From contig NZ_AUSW01000015.1 of the NCBI RefSeq assembly GCF_000471625.1, positions 62,001-126,000 of the forward strand: a DNA stretch of 64,000 nucleotides, read 5' to 3'. Under the pieces are notes generated by a model. The model did not search any database. It saw nothing but the letters and a program-made list of their open reading frames with translations, and had not been told where the DNA came from. The stretch comes from Psychrobacter aquaticus CMS 56. Its GTDB lineage: Bacteria; Pseudomonadota; Gammaproteobacteria; Pseudomonadales; Moraxellaceae. This document shows, piece after piece, positions 1 through 8,570 of the stretch (position 1 is the first letter of the stretch; every line of letters starts with the position of its first letter). The translations under genes were made by a program, and so were the position numbers.

Positions 1-42
1 CGTTACTACGATTTGCCATTGATAGTCTCGATATTATAGAAA

Positions 43-885
43 TTATACTGGTGCAATTACGCCATCTTTTAACCCATAAACTTTCAAAGGCAGTTTTTGC
101 TTTTTGGTCTTGCGCGAGGATTTAGGTACAGCTGTAATTTTATTCGCTCGTTTTTTTGCAGCGGTCTTTTGGCTCACTTTTTTAACTGCTTGCTGTGTTG
201 CCTTAACTGTTTTTTTAGTCTTAGGATTGTGACGAGTGACAGTGGCTTCTTTTTTAACCGTGCGTATCTGATCGCGAAAACTCCAACCACGGTGCATCTC
301 TGTACGATCAATAGTAGCGATGATTACCGCATCATTTAATGCTTGTAAATGACTAAATATCAGCCGCTTGCCGATTACCTTAACAGCATAGCCATAGGTT
401 ATGGCCAGACGCTTAATAAAGGCTAAATCTGTCTCCTTTTGGGTAATGCGCTCTATACGTAGCGCGGCAATTTTACCCTCTACGCTATAGCCTAATTGAC
501 GAGCCACTTTCACGATGACCTCATTGAGCGTCTGGTCATCGTAAGCGACATGTTTAACCGTACGTAGACCATCATTTACACCTGCAGACAGCGCACGAAT
601 TTGTACCGTATTAGGAGCGTCATTAAGCGTAATCTCATCAATCTCAAAAATGCCACAATCAAGCAATGGCTCACCCTCATATCCAATACTAAACATTAAA
701 GTTGCGCCTTTATTAGGATACCAGTCCGACATCCACAGCCTATCGGGATCAGCTAACGTAATACTGAGCTCATCCGCTTCACCTGATAGATGATCGACGT
801 ACGAGGCATCAATCATTGATTCTGCAATATCATGAGTGGCCGTCTTGTTGTTATACAATAAAGTAAACGCTGGTATTCTAATCAT
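43..885 (-). CDS. Phage late control D-like baseplate/tail protein, C-terminally short
   Basis: This is a P2 gpD-family protein, which forms part of the tail hub/baseplate. Its place right after gpX matches P2 tail order (U-X-D). The first ~210 residues fit the family. A Lys-rich stretch follows (about residues 205-265), then the protein stops at about 280 aa, whereas P2 gpD is near 390 aa. The usual C-terminal domain after the basic linker is missing, so this may be a truncated gene. Three in-frame ATGs lie at 900, 891 and 885; 885 is preferred because it has a GAGG 9 nt upstream. It overlaps the gpX stop at 878. Confidence 0.75.
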   Translation of the reverse strand: MIRIPAFTLLYNNKTATHDIAESMIDASYVDHLSGEADELSITLADPDRLWMSDWYPNKGATLMFSIGYEGEPLLDCGIFEIDEITLNDAPNTVQIRALSAGVNDGLRTVKHVAYDDQTLNEVIVKVARQLGYSVEGKIAALRIERITQKETDLAFIKRLAITYGYAVKVIGKRLIFSHLQALNDAVIIATIDRTEMHRGWSFRDQIRTVKKEATVTRHNPKTKKTVKATQQAVKKVSQKTAAKKRANKITAVPKSSRKTKKQKLPLKVYGLKDGVIAPV

Positions 886-1135
886 CCTCATCTGCCTCAT
901 CTTCCCGAAGCCATGGTGGTAAACTGTCGCTAAGCTGTTTACTTGGTGTCGAAATAATAGGTATAAAAACGATCTGTCCTGCGCTCAATATCGTCGTAAT
1001 AGACAGATGACGATTAGCGATAATGATCTGCTCATATGCTATTGCATTACCATAATATTGATAAGACAGACTATCCCATCGATCTCCATCTGATGCGATA
1101 TGCTGCAAATATCCTTGCGCGATAACTTGAGTCAT
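878..1135 (-). CDS. Tail protein X-like (LysM-type)
   Basis: The 85-aa protein matches the small P2 gpX family. These are LysM-like tail proteins thought to help baseplate/tail assembly. The N-terminal half has the typical pattern: a start near residue 15 with D-W-D-S-L, YYG near residue 27, then an I-x-x-A-N-x-H run and a proline-rich end. The C-terminus is acidic. The start overlaps the stop of the U-like gene by ATGA (1132-1135), indicating translational coupling, and its own end overlaps the start of the D-like gene. Confidence 0.8.
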   Translation of the reverse strand: MTQVIAQGYLQHIASDGDRWDSLSYQYYGNAIAYEQIIIANRHLSITTILSAGQIVFIPIISTPSKQLSDSLPPWLREDEADEDD

Positions 1136-1902
1136 AATTGCCGCCTTGTGGCTGCACTGCGCGTCAGCTCAAGCATCATTGCTTGACGACTATCCAATAT
1201 TTGTGACAGATCGTTGATATTATTACTATCAAGCGTAGGGAGAGGCGGCACAGTGTCACCTGTCCAATCACTACTAGCAAAGTAAGCATTGATTATCATT
1301 GTCGCGTTATTGACTTGACTAAAATCACCTTGAGACACACCTTGTAAAGTACGTAATACACTGCGCGCTCGATGCTGAGCGATCAGCGCATCTTCTAAAT
1401 GCTGCATTGGTTGACGCACAGGCAGTAGGCTCGCGACATCGGTAGTTACTGCGGTCTGAACAGGCGCGGGATTCGATAGAGCTTGGCTAGTATCACGTAC
1501 GGCAGGAGCGGTTGGCTTAACTGCCGTATCACCCGTGAACTCTGACAAACTCAATGAGCCTGTTATTACTAGTGGCTTACCATTGGGCGCGATCTCCTGA
1601 TAAGTCACATCGACATCATCAAGTGTCACCCAGCCTTTATAATCGACATAATCGAACACCAGTGGCATCGGCTCACCTTTAGCACAAGCACTTTGAATAA
1701 GATCTAAGAGCACTTGCGGCTCACAAAACATATGATGCAGCTTAAAGCTTAAGCGCCATTCATCAAGCTTAGCCCCCAGTCGTTGCTTAGTGGTTTTATT
1801 TAACGGTCGCTCATGAATAGCAAAGTCGTAGCCGCTTCTTAACGTCAGACCATGTATGCTTCGAGCTTCGCCAAGATTAATCTCACCTAAATGGGTAATC
1901 AT
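1132..1902 (-). CDS. P2 gpU-like tail protein with C-terminal extension
   Basis: The first ~130 residues fit the phage P2 gpU family (tail terminator/assembly), including an early LGE-I pattern, a TKQRLGAKLDEW segment and a central G-x-W. It lies between the tape measure gene and gpX, the conserved P2 position. At 256 aa it is about 100 residues longer than P2 gpU (about 159 aa). The extra C-terminus is Pro/Thr/Ala-rich, then helical, and its role is unknown. Both ends are coupled by 4-nt ATGA overlaps, at 1899-1902 with the tape measure gene and at 1132-1135 with gpX. Confidence 0.78.
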   Translation of the reverse strand: MITHLGEINLGEARSIHGLTLRSGYDFAIHERPLNKTTKQRLGAKLDEWRLSFKLHHMFCEPQVLLDLIQSACAKGEPMPLVFDYVDYKGWVTLDDVDVTYQEIAPNGKPLVITGSLSLSEFTGDTAVKPTAPAVRDTSQALSNPAPVQTAVTTDVASLLPVRQPMQHLEDALIAQHRARSVLRTLQGVSQGDFSQVNNATMIINAYFASSDWTGDTVPPLPTLDSNNINDLSQILDSRQAMMLELTRSAATRRQL

Positions 1903-4289
1903 GCAAACGCCCTCCGTTTTCTATTACCCTCAACTTGCATCAGCATGCGCTCAAAATCTGCATAACTAGCTGCTAGACCTTGCTGCACTTGTCCTGATAC
2001 GTCACTGCTGCCGGCAGCGACTTGCACATTAATAGTAGGGCTAAAGCTAATAGAACCTGCACTCATGCCACCCGCCAAGCTTTGCGAACCGAGCACCTGA
2101 TTGGAGTACTGCGTTTGCGCAAGACGTTTTGCCATTTGTTCAGAGGCTTTAAGCGCCAGCGGTGTGCCTTGCGTGATACCGAGTGCTGTCCCTTCAGGGA
2201 TACCACCACCTAGCTTAGTGAAGACTTTGGATGGTGAATTTATACCAAGCTTCGATTTAAACCAGCCTGATACCGAGTCGCCCATAGTGCTAATAGTATT
2301 TTTTAATTCTCCAAATTTAGCTTTGACACCACCGATCAATCCTTGAATAATATTGACACCATACTGTCTAAAGCGTGTAGATAATCCTCCAAAATATCCA
2401 AAAACAAAAGAGAACGCCCTAACAAACAATCCAAGCGGACTAAAGCTTGCAAGTGTAAATAAGATATTTTTGACGCCGCTGTTAGCGAAAGTTTTGAGAC
2501 TGTTCCATATGCCAATAAAAAACGCTTTGATAGGTGTCCAATTTCGGTATATTAGATAGGCGGCTACAGCTAGCAGACCAATAGCGATAAACAATGGATT
2601 CGCCATGGCCGCCAGACCGACTGCTCGTAATATCCCACCGACGAACTTAAGCGCACCACCAAGCTTCATAAGGATTGGCGATAACTGACCAAGCAGTGCC
2701 ATATTACGCAGTACTGTTATGCCTGCGCGCAGTCGATTAAATAAAGTAATCATAGACATAAACGGCGAGATAATAGACAGCACTGCAAAGCTCACGCCCC
2801 AAAACGCTACTTTCGCCAGTAGCAAACCGCCGACGATTTTCACTGTTCCTGCTATCAGCTCAGGGTTTGCTCTTGCCCACGCCGCAAATGTCTGCACCAG
2901 AGGTAACACTGCTGTTAGCGTCTCATTGAACGCAGGTAGTAGCGCGCTACCGATAGTAACAGCCACCTCAGTGGCATTGATCTTAAGTTTTTTGAACTGT
3001 TCGGTAGGTGATGACATACGCTGAGCAAAGTCAGTGCCGATACCATCATTGCCAGCCGCTTGTTCTGAGCCTAACTTGATACGCTCGAACTCATCTTTGT
3101 TGCCGATCATAGGACGAATAAAGCTCAATGCTTGCTGATCCTGAAACAGCTCACCCAGCTTATAAGTTTCAGCCAATCGATCCACAGCCATTTGCCGCTC
3201 TTGATCATCTTTGATACTCATAGCCTTGGTGAATTCAGAGGCAGCTTTAGGCGACTTCGTGCCAATGTACTGCTCAACCAGACCCATCATTGCCGTCATT
3301 GGCGTCATACCATCTTTGACCAGATTGGTCATAGATTTTTTTAGATCGATTCCAGCATTCTCAAAATCATCAAGCGTGCTAGGTGCAGTAAGCTTTGCCA
3401 TGAAGTTACGCATGTTATTCGCCGCCTCATCGCTTGAGCCTGCGCCCATTCTCGCCACCTGTAGTGCTGCGCCAATCTCTGAGACGGCTTCCTCGCCCTG
3501 AATACCTAATGATTGATAAAACGGTGTAAGACTCGGCAGCCACTTGGCCATATCGCGCGCTTCAAACTGACCCGCTTTGCCCGCATAGCCAAGCATATTC
3601 ATCGACCGATCAAAGCCTTCAGCCGTAACACCTAAGTTATTTTGTAGTGCCAGAGCCGTATTGCCCACATCCTCAAACGAGGTGCGCCAAGCGGTCGCAA
3701 TGCGCGTCATCTTAGGCGCGAACATTTCAAGCTCTTTTGCACTACCGATACCACCTGCGACCAGCGTACCAAGCCCTGAATTTATATCGGTTAGTGTCTG
3801 ATTATACTCGAGTGCCGTACCTCGTACCGTCTCACCAATACGGACTTGCTCTGCCGCTGACCAGCCACCCGTGATTGCCAAATCAGTAAGCTGGTCTTGA
3901 AACTCAGCCGCCTGTTTTATAACAGCACCCACAGGTAGCGCAAACGCAGTCAGCTGAGCCGTACTGGTTGCTAAATTGCCACCAGCCGTATCTCGCAGGT
4001 TGCCTATACGAGCGCCGCGCTCAATGGAACGGTTAAGACGTTCTTGCGCCCGTCGGGTCTCTTCAATAGCACGGGTAATACGATCATAGTTTTGCCGCAA
4101 GCGACCTAGATCCGCATTGGGTCGCTGCATCGCACGCGCCATGACAGCACCTAAGCGCTGTTGACGAGCAGTGAGCTGCGTAGTGGTGGTATCTAATCGA
4201 TTCATATCTCGATTGACACCGCCAAGCGCACGGTCAAGTGCACCATCTACCACCGCACCGATACGCATCATGAGCGACATATTTGCCAT
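1899..4289 (-). CDS. Tail tape measure protein (P2 gpT-like)
   Basis: The 796-aa protein sets tail length and is threaded through the tail tube. It starts with a helical, Arg/Gln-rich coiled-coil segment (about residues 20-100) and continues with a TP901-type tape-measure core. Hydrophobic segments follow around residues 480-600, including a run of membrane-like helices. The C-terminus has the G-I-N-S-P-S-K-V-F motif common to tape measure proteins. It follows the E/E' chaperone genes directly, which is the universal tail order, and is coupled to the U-like gene by an ATGA overlap. Confidence 0.92.
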   Translation of the reverse strand: MANMSLMMRIGAVVDGALDRALGGVNRDMNRLDTTTTQLTARQQRLGAVMARAMQRPNADLGRLRQNYDRITRAIEETRRAQERLNRSIERGARIGNLRDTAGGNLATSTAQLTAFALPVGAVIKQAAEFQDQLTDLAITGGWSAAEQVRIGETVRGTALEYNQTLTDINSGLGTLVAGGIGSAKELEMFAPKMTRIATAWRTSFEDVGNTALALQNNLGVTAEGFDRSMNMLGYAGKAGQFEARDMAKWLPSLTPFYQSLGIQGEEAVSEIGAALQVARMGAGSSDEAANNMRNFMAKLTAPSTLDDFENAGIDLKKSMTNLVKDGMTPMTAMMGLVEQYIGTKSPKAASEFTKAMSIKDDQERQMAVDRLAETYKLGELFQDQQALSFIRPMIGNKDEFERIKLGSEQAAGNDGIGTDFAQRMSSPTEQFKKLKINATEVAVTIGSALLPAFNETLTAVLPLVQTFAAWARANPELIAGTVKIVGGLLLAKVAFWGVSFAVLSIISPFMSMITLFNRLRAGITVLRNMALLGQLSPILMKLGGALKFVGGILRAVGLAAMANPLFIAIGLLAVAAYLIYRNWTPIKAFFIGIWNSLKTFANSGVKNILFTLASFSPLGLFVRAFSFVFGYFGGLSTRFRQYGVNIIQGLIGGVKAKFGELKNTISTMGDSVSGWFKSKLGINSPSKVFTKLGGGIPEGTALGITQGTPLALKASEQMAKRLAQTQYSNQVLGSQSLAGGMSAGSISFSPTINVQVAAGSSDVSGQVQQGLAASYADFERMLMQVEGNRKRRAFA

Positions 4290-4298
4290 ACTTACAAC

Positions 4299-4502
4299 CT
4301 ATTTTGACTGCTTATTTTGCGACTCTATTTGAGCATTGGCCTCATCGATCCAAACCATGAAGTCATCAATGAGCATCTCATTGATCTCACCAGGTTGGAT
4401 GTGGAACCACTTAGCCAGCAGACCCTGTAGACTCTGCCATTGATCCATCGGTACCACCGAAGTTAAGGCTAGAAAATCGCGCCCGCACCGCTTGATAGTC
4501 AA
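4299..4502 (-). CDS. Tail assembly chaperone E' (GpE family), expressed by frameshift from E
   Basis: This open frame overlaps the end of E and carries the GpE-type signature W-x-S-L followed by AKWFHIQPGEI and D-x-M-x-W-I-D-E-A. Its only possible start in frame is a TTG at 4502 just after a stop, without a ribosome site. By analogy with P2 E+E', it is most likely made as a fusion. To pass from the E frame to this one requires a +1 (or -2) shift. A TTTT run at 4473-4476 (E codons CGA TTT TCT) would let a Phe tRNA re-pair on TTT after a +1 slip. Confidence 0.72.
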   Translation of the reverse strand: MTIKRCGRDFLALTSVVPMDQWQSLQGLLAKWFHIQPGEINEMLIDDFMVWIDEANAQIESQNKQSK

Positions 4503-4734
4503 TCATGTGCATATCATCCAAGTCCTCCATGACCAAATCACAGGACACCGCTACCATAGCCGTTTCAGTTTCAGCCTCATCTGTACCGCCGCGTCGCTGT
4601 GCCTGTTTCATTTCACGCACGTTGATACCGCGAACATTTACCTGATTGATAGGCGCGCCAGCAGCAGTGGTATATGGATGCTTAAGTTTAATAGGCGGAT
4701 TAGGTTTAGTAGTCGCTTCTTTAGCTGTAGTCAT
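4411..4734 (-). CDS. Tail assembly protein E (tail chaperone, zero-frame product)
   Basis: The 107-aa protein lies between the tail tube gene and the tape measure gene, where tail chaperones always sit. It has the P2 gpE-like layout: a Lys/Pro-rich start, a V-R-G-I-N-V-R-E-M strand, then an acidic helix ending in DYQAVRARF. It should bind the tape measure protein during assembly. A good ribosome site (AGGA) lies 8 nt before ATG 4734. A strong terminator (4782-4808) separates it from the tube gene, which would lower chaperone expression relative to sheath and tube. Confidence 0.78.
   Translation of the reverse strand: MTTAKEATTKPNPPIKLKHPYTTAAGAPINQVNVRGINVREMKQAQRRGGTDEAETETAMVAVSCDLVMEDLDDMHMIDYQAVRARFSSLNFGGTDGSMAESTGSAG
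4473..4476 (-). promoter_or_regulatory. Candidate programmed frameshift site in E/E'
   Basis: In the E frame the codons are CGA-TTT-TCT. After the shift the frame reads TTT-CTA-GCC into E'. The overlap available for shifting is 4413-4499, bounded by the TGA before the E' frame and the TAA ending E. Frame arithmetic excludes a -1 shift. The exact site is inferred. Confidence 0.4.
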
Positions 4735-4781
4735 GATCTGTATCCTAAGAGTTGTATTGTTAATTTAAAAACACAAAAAAA

Positions 4782-4808
4782 CCTTAATGTCGCGATGCAA
4801 CATTAAGG
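4782..4808 (-). terminator. Intrinsic terminator between tail tube and E
   Basis: A perfect 9-bp stem (CCTTAATGT / ACATTAAGG) with a 9-nt loop is followed on the - strand by a run of seven T. It lies downstream of the tail tube stop (4867) and upstream of E (4734). Confidence 0.85.
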
Positions 4809-4830
4809 CTAGGATAAACAGATAATCGCT

Positions 4831-4866
4831 TGCTTAATTTTATGATTGATTAAGGAATAACGCGGC
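4831..4866 (-). repeat. Copy A of a four-copy phage motif
   Basis: On the - strand it reads CCTTAATCAATCATAAAAT, then A/T and AAGC. It begins immediately after the stop codon of the tail tube gene and is followed by the terminator at 4782-4808. Other copies lie at 11880, 21510 and 22486, all in the same orientation relative to late transcription. It contains a TAAAAT that could be a -10 element. Confidence 0.65.
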
Positions 4867-5391
4867 TTACATTACGTTGGAGCGGTAGTCTGCGAGCATG
4901 TCCTCACCGCCGATCTTAAAGATATTTGCCATCGCATCATACTCAACGATATCCACACCGTCGAGCACCTGCTTGACATAGATACAGGTCAAATCATATT
5001 CAAAGTCGACGTTCTTTTTATCACCGAACTTACCTAACGGCATGTTCTTTACAGCGACCGTCATAAACGTAACCAGTGGCAGCTCACTGGCACGCCCCAT
5101 ACTATTATGCACACTGACACTAGATCGCGCCTGAATCTGCTTGTATCTAAAAGGCGTTAGCTGACGGGCAACATCACCATACAAGCTGTTCATCTTGATC
5201 TTGCCTTCCAGTTTGTCCACCGCGTTCGTTGGTAGTTCAATTTCGCCGATCATGCCTAGCGCCTTGAACTCTTCAAACATAAATTTAAGCTCAGGCAGAT
5301 CTACTGTTTCAGCTTTACCCAGCATTGACTTACCATCAAGATAGAGCACTGCTTGGGTGATTTTATGAATTTCGATACCGTTATTGGACAT
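4867..5391 (-). CDS. Major tail tube protein (P2 FII-like)
   Basis: The 174-aa protein fits the contractile-tail inner tube family: an early strand with a LDGKSMLGKAE pattern, a central acidic helix F-E-E-F-K-A-L-G-M-x-G-E, and a C-terminal beta segment. It would polymerise into the tube inside the sheath. The gene overlaps the sheath stop by one base (TAATG at 5389-5393), so the two are co-translated at matched levels, as in P2 FI-FII. A repeated motif and then a terminator follow its stop. Confidence 0.92.
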   Translation of the reverse strand: MSNNGIEIHKITQAVLYLDGKSMLGKAETVDLPELKFMFEEFKALGMIGEIELPTNAVDKLEGKIKMNSLYGDVARQLTPFRYKQIQARSSVSVHNSMGRASELPLVTFMTVAVKNMPLGKFGDKKNVDFEYDLTCIYVKQVLDGVDIVEYDAMANIFKIGGEDMLADYRSNVM

Positions 5392-6602
5392 TAGATGCCT
5401 CCCATATTGACGGACTTAAGATCAAGCAGATATTCACCCGTAACTTCGCGCTCATAGGTGATACGTTCCATTGGGAATATCGGCGTAAATTTGTAGCCGA
5501 CGCGGATTTGACCTTGTGATACTTGGCTGATAGGGTTACGTGCAGGGTCAAAGTAAGCCTGACCACCCACGATAGCGCCACGCATAATGAGCACTCGCAA
5601 GTACTCATCGACGAACCCAACGATAGCATCGATCTGCGGCTGTCTGATATCACTATCGACGAACGGCAAGCTTGATTGATGAATACTCACTTCGATATTG
5701 TCTTTGGTACGCTGTACTTGCTCAAAGTTTTCATAGTCATTGATGACAGGGAATGCAGCCGTGCGATTGCCCCATGTGAGGAAGCTGGTACCAAATGATT
5801 TAAACATCGTAGAGATGCCTGCCTCATTGAGTAAGTTCGTCTCCGTATCAGGGTCATCGATACGCGCCGAAATCACCCGCTCAAGTCCCAACGTCCCGCG
5901 TATCTCTTTATTCGACGAACTTGTCCAATAGCCGACCTCACGATCTACTCGAGCGCGGACACCTGCCCATGCGATAGACGACGGCTCAAGCTTGACGCCG
6001 CTGGTGACTGGATCAAACACTTTACGATGTGGGTAACAGATACGTATGCGCTTTGATTGTGTTTGATAGACCTCAACACCAAGTGGTGCAACACTACCGC
6101 GACTCATTACCGCTTCAGTTGGCTTAAAGCCAAGCGGTAGATCGATATAACTGACCGCTTTAATTTTAGCAGCCATCACGTCCAGAGCACCAGCCACAGC
6201 AGGTACACTGCTAAACCCTGGTGCGATCAAAATCTTCGCATCATAGCCGTAGATACCATAACCGTCACCGAATAGCTGAATGCCCGTACGAGCGCCCTCA
6301 GACGTTGTCGTACCGATGATATCAGCCACATCGATAGTATTGGTATTACTGCCAACATTGATCACCATGACCATACCGCACCCTTGCTCACGCAAGCTCT
6401 TTAGCGACGCTGGGATAGTGTGGTTGCTAGTCACTGCGCCGAACTGCGCATCGTCAGTTGATGACAGACAGATAGTGATTGTATTCACATCGCCTGCCGG
6501 CGCAGTACCGACCAGACCAATGATGCCAGATCGTACCTCGCGCACTTGCGTTGTACCTTTTGAGACATCGATGGTCTCAGTACCGTGTAAGAATTGGGTC
6601 AT
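5391..6602 (-). CDS. Contractile tail sheath protein (P2 FI-like)
   Basis: The ~403-aa protein matches the phage tail sheath family. Near the start is the G-I-I-G-L-V-G-T-A-P segment typical of sheath N-termini. Its C-terminal third contains W-G-N-R-T and a late I-F-P-M-E-R-I-T-Y-E segment characteristic of P2-like sheaths. The start is placed at ATG 6602, not at 6614, because a GGAG lies 6 nt upstream and family members begin with this M-T-Q-F-L-H-G segment. It is the first gene of the P2-like tail block and overlaps the tube gene by one base. Confidence 0.95.
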   Translation of the reverse strand: MTQFLHGTETIDVSKGTTQVREVRSGIIGLVGTAPAGDVNTITICLSSTDDAQFGAVTSNHTIPASLKSLREQGCGMVMVINVGSNTNTIDVADIIGTTTSEGARTGIQLFGDGYGIYGYDAKILIAPGFSSVPAVAGALDVMAAKIKAVSYIDLPLGFKPTEAVMSRGSVAPLGVEVYQTQSKRIRICYPHRKVFDPVTSGVKLEPSSIAWAGVRARVDREVGYWTSSSNKEIRGTLGLERVISARIDDPDTETNLLNEAGISTMFKSFGTSFLTWGNRTAAFPVINDYENFEQVQRTKDNIEVSIHQSSLPFVDSDIRQPQIDAIVGFVDEYLRVLIMRGAIVGGQAYFDPARNPISQVSQGQIRVGYKFTPIFPMERITYEREVTGEYLLDLKSVNMGGI

Positions 6603-6678
6603 AGTAAACTCCATGATGATTATGAGAATAGTGGCAGCGGATCTGTCTTATTACCTTTAAAGCCTTTGCTTTTTAGTG

Positions 6679-7380
6679 TCAACGCGGCAAATCTAAAGGC
6701 TGAGTTATTTGCATGGCACAAGCGGCAGCTGTAAACTCAATATAATCACCATCTGAGTGATAAACCGCAGGCGCTAGCCCCTTGCTATTAAGCACCGCTA
6801 TATTATTTGCCAAGCAAGATTTGACGATATCAAAAGCATCAACATAAGGGGGGAAGTCAGGCTCATACAACCCATCAATTTCTGCTTGTGTGCAACGCAT
6901 TATTTTAAGTGTTGAAGGTTGGGTAATAATACTTATATCAGTATCCGCATTAGGTGCATTTGCAGATATCACAGTATTAAGATCTGCAATATCAGTGTTT
7001 TGTATTAGGTCGAACCATTCTGTTAGTGGCATAACATTCAACCCACCTACCGTAGGTACTTTATTTGCAATCTCATCTTTTAGTGTCTGCTCTGTAAAAC
7101 ATGCCAAACTAAGACTGGTATCAGGGTGGCCCAGCAACTTATCACTTTCAATAATTGTCCCTATAAAAACATCGAACTCTGGCGGGAACAGGGGTGGAGT
7201 TACGTAATACCATTCGGTGAATCCATTAAAAAACAAACTAAGATGACTAAAAGCTTTGAGATCATCGATTTTGCTGCCTGCGACCGCATCGATAGCAAAC
7301 TGAAAACCACTGTCAGTAAATTTATTGATATTAATGGGATCGTTGTTTAATTGCATTTTAAGGCATGATGATATAGCCAT
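6679..7380 (-). CDS. Hypothetical phage protein between head-joining genes and sheath
   Basis: I do not recognise this 233-aa acidic protein. It is rich in Asp, Asn and Pro, has no membrane helix and no obvious catalytic motif. A segment with W-Y-Y-V-T-P-P-L-F-P-P-E-F-D (residues 57-71) and a second Pro-rich patch (E-P-D-F-P-P-Y-V-D, about 175) suggest a beta-rich structural protein. A good ribosome site (AAGGA) precedes the start. It sits directly upstream of the sheath, where P2 and Mu have no gene of this size, so it may be an added virion component or moron. Base use is similar to its neighbours. Confidence 0.6.
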   Translation of the reverse strand: MAISSCLKMQLNNDPININKFTDSGFQFAIDAVAGSKIDDLKAFSHLSLFFNGFTEWYYVTPPLFPPEFDVFIGTIIESDKLLGHPDTSLSLACFTEQTLKDEIANKVPTVGGLNVMPLTEWFDLIQNTDIADLNTVISANAPNADTDISIITQPSTLKIMRCTQAEIDGLYEPDFPPYVDAFDIVKSCLANNIAVLNSKGLAPAVYHSDGDYIEFTAAACAMQITQPLDLPR

Positions 7381-7402
7381 GATAAATCCTTATAATTAGT
7401 GA

Positions 7403-7630
7403 TTAAGTTAAACCGCCGATACGACCATCAGGAAGTGGAAGCGCTAGATTGATATAACTCACGCCAGAACCACCCTTCATACCAACCAACAAGCCCACAC
7501 CAACCAAACGCTCGGTATACGCATTTGTCGGGCGAGTGACAGGCATTGGTGTCTCAGTAGGTTGGATTAATTGCGTCACGCCACTTTCAGTAACACCCGT
7601 CACACAGCCTAGATATTCATAATTTGCCAT
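7403..7630 (-). CDS. Small hypothetical phage protein, Gly-rich
   Basis: The 75-aa protein has an N-terminal Thr/Pro-rich part and a Gly-rich hydrophobic second half (residues 42-75). A strong ribosome site (AAGGA) precedes the ATG, and it lies in the co-directional head-tail operon with short spacings. Its position just before the sheath region is that of the small Mu gp38-type genes, but I see no clear sequence likeness. Function unknown. Confidence 0.6.
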   Translation of the reverse strand: MANYEYLGCVTGVTESGVTQLIQPTETPMPVTRPTNAYTERLVGVGLLVGMKGGSGVSYINLALPLPDGRIGGLT

Positions 7631-7642
7631 CTCGTTATCCTT

Positions 7643-8092
7643 CTAGAATTCATTGATTGGTAGAGTTTGCACAAGCACTGCTTCCGTCTCAAAATCCACC
7701 CCGTAATACCACAGTCCCGACTGGTGCTGGATAAAATAATCACGCACAGGCGACAGCGGCTGATCACAATGAGTAGGTGTAAATCCTGACAGCATTGCCA
7801 GTACCCAGTCGACCAATGGCACAGCCCCATAGCGATCATATAGACCACGACTTACGATAGTAATAGTGAGCATCATTGTGCGAGGCCGTACTACTGCATA
7901 GGTATCGTTGTGCTTTGGATAGTTTGACTTGCCATAATTAACCAGTAACGCGCCGTTTGCATGATTGAGTCGATAGTTAGCAGGCTTCTCAGGATAGAAC
8001 TCGACGGCCAGCTCATTGCCCACCGTATCGCTTAGCTGATCTACAATAGACTGGCTAAGGGTTGTGGTTAGGCTGTGTTCTGGTAGTCCCAT
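7643..8092 (-). CDS. Mu gp37-like head-tail joining protein
   Basis: The 149-aa protein shows the pattern of the Mu Gp37 family: a Y-P-E-K-P-A-N-Y-R-L segment near residue 53, a G-A-L-L-V-N-Y-G-K-S strand, a T-I-V-S-R-G-L-Y-D-R-Y-G segment and a W-Y-Y-G near the end. The family lies between the gp36-type protein and the sheath and is thought to work in head-tail joining or tail completion. The ribosome site AAGGA precedes ATG 8092, and the gene order gp36-gp37 agrees with Mu. Confidence 0.75.
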   Translation of the reverse strand: MGLPEHSLTTTLSQSIVDQLSDTVGNELAVEFYPEKPANYRLNHANGALLVNYGKSNYPKHNDTYAVVRPRTMMLTITIVSRGLYDRYGAVPLVDWVLAMLSGFTPTHCDQPLSPVRDYFIQHQSGLWYYGVDFETEAVLVQTLPINEF

Positions 8093-8108
8093 TAACTGAT
8101 CCTTTTAC

Positions 8109-8570
8109 CTAGTATTGATCGAGCAAGTCTTTACTAAAGGTCGCCTGTTTATTGCGACTAGGTCGCACGTGTACCCGAAACTCACCATCATCTACAACTT
8201 GCTTGCCTGCCATCAGATTCCCTTCAGGAACACCAAGCGTGATTGTCCCATTTTGGATTTTAACCAAATCTTTGAGTGCGTCTGTATATCCATTGCGCAC
8301 GGTTTCTGGCAGCTCAAACCCTTCAGGGCGACGCTCATATAACTTATAGCGAGCGATCTGTTTAGCGATTGATGAGATGACCGTCGGCGTAGTGCGAAAG
8401 GGTAATTGATAGCGCCCGCGTAGATATCCGTCGACAGTTTCGCAAGCTTCCATAATGACCGTTTCAATAACGACGACATCAGCGATACCGTCGGCATCGT
8501 CATCAGTCAGCTCAGTCATGACGCGATCTGGTACGAGTGTCTTTTGGTCAGTAGCGCTGATATAACTCAT
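8109..8570 (-). CDS. DUF1320 / Mu gp36-like head completion protein
   Basis: The 153-aa protein fits DUF1320: an N-terminal L-T-D-D-D-A-D-G region, then an acidic helix with the C-E-T-V-D-G-Y-L-R-G-R-Y pattern (residues 41-54), a P-x-x-I-S-S-I-A-K-Q-I-A-R-Y-K-L-Y segment, and a C-terminal R-P-S-R-N-K. Members are connector/head-completion proteins in Mu-like phages. The start overlaps the stop of the upstream gene (TAATG at 8570), indicating coupling. Confidence 0.85.
   Translation of the reverse strand: MSYISATDQKTLVPDRVMTELTDDDADGIADVVVIETVIMEACETVDGYLRGRYQLPFRTTPTVISSIAKQIARYKLYERRPEGFELPETVRNGYTDALKDLVKIQNGTITLGVPEGNLMAGKQVVDDGEFRVHVRPSRNKQATFSKDLLDQY

Noticed and set aside
1..42. Prophage right end at the window edge
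   Set aside because: No copy of the repeats seen at 31.6 kb is found here and the tail genes expected after gpD are missing, but 42 bases are too few to call an attachment site.
2719..3024. Open frames on + across the tape measure gene
   Set aside because: They lie wholly inside a well supported - strand gene and have no ribosome sites or known motifs.
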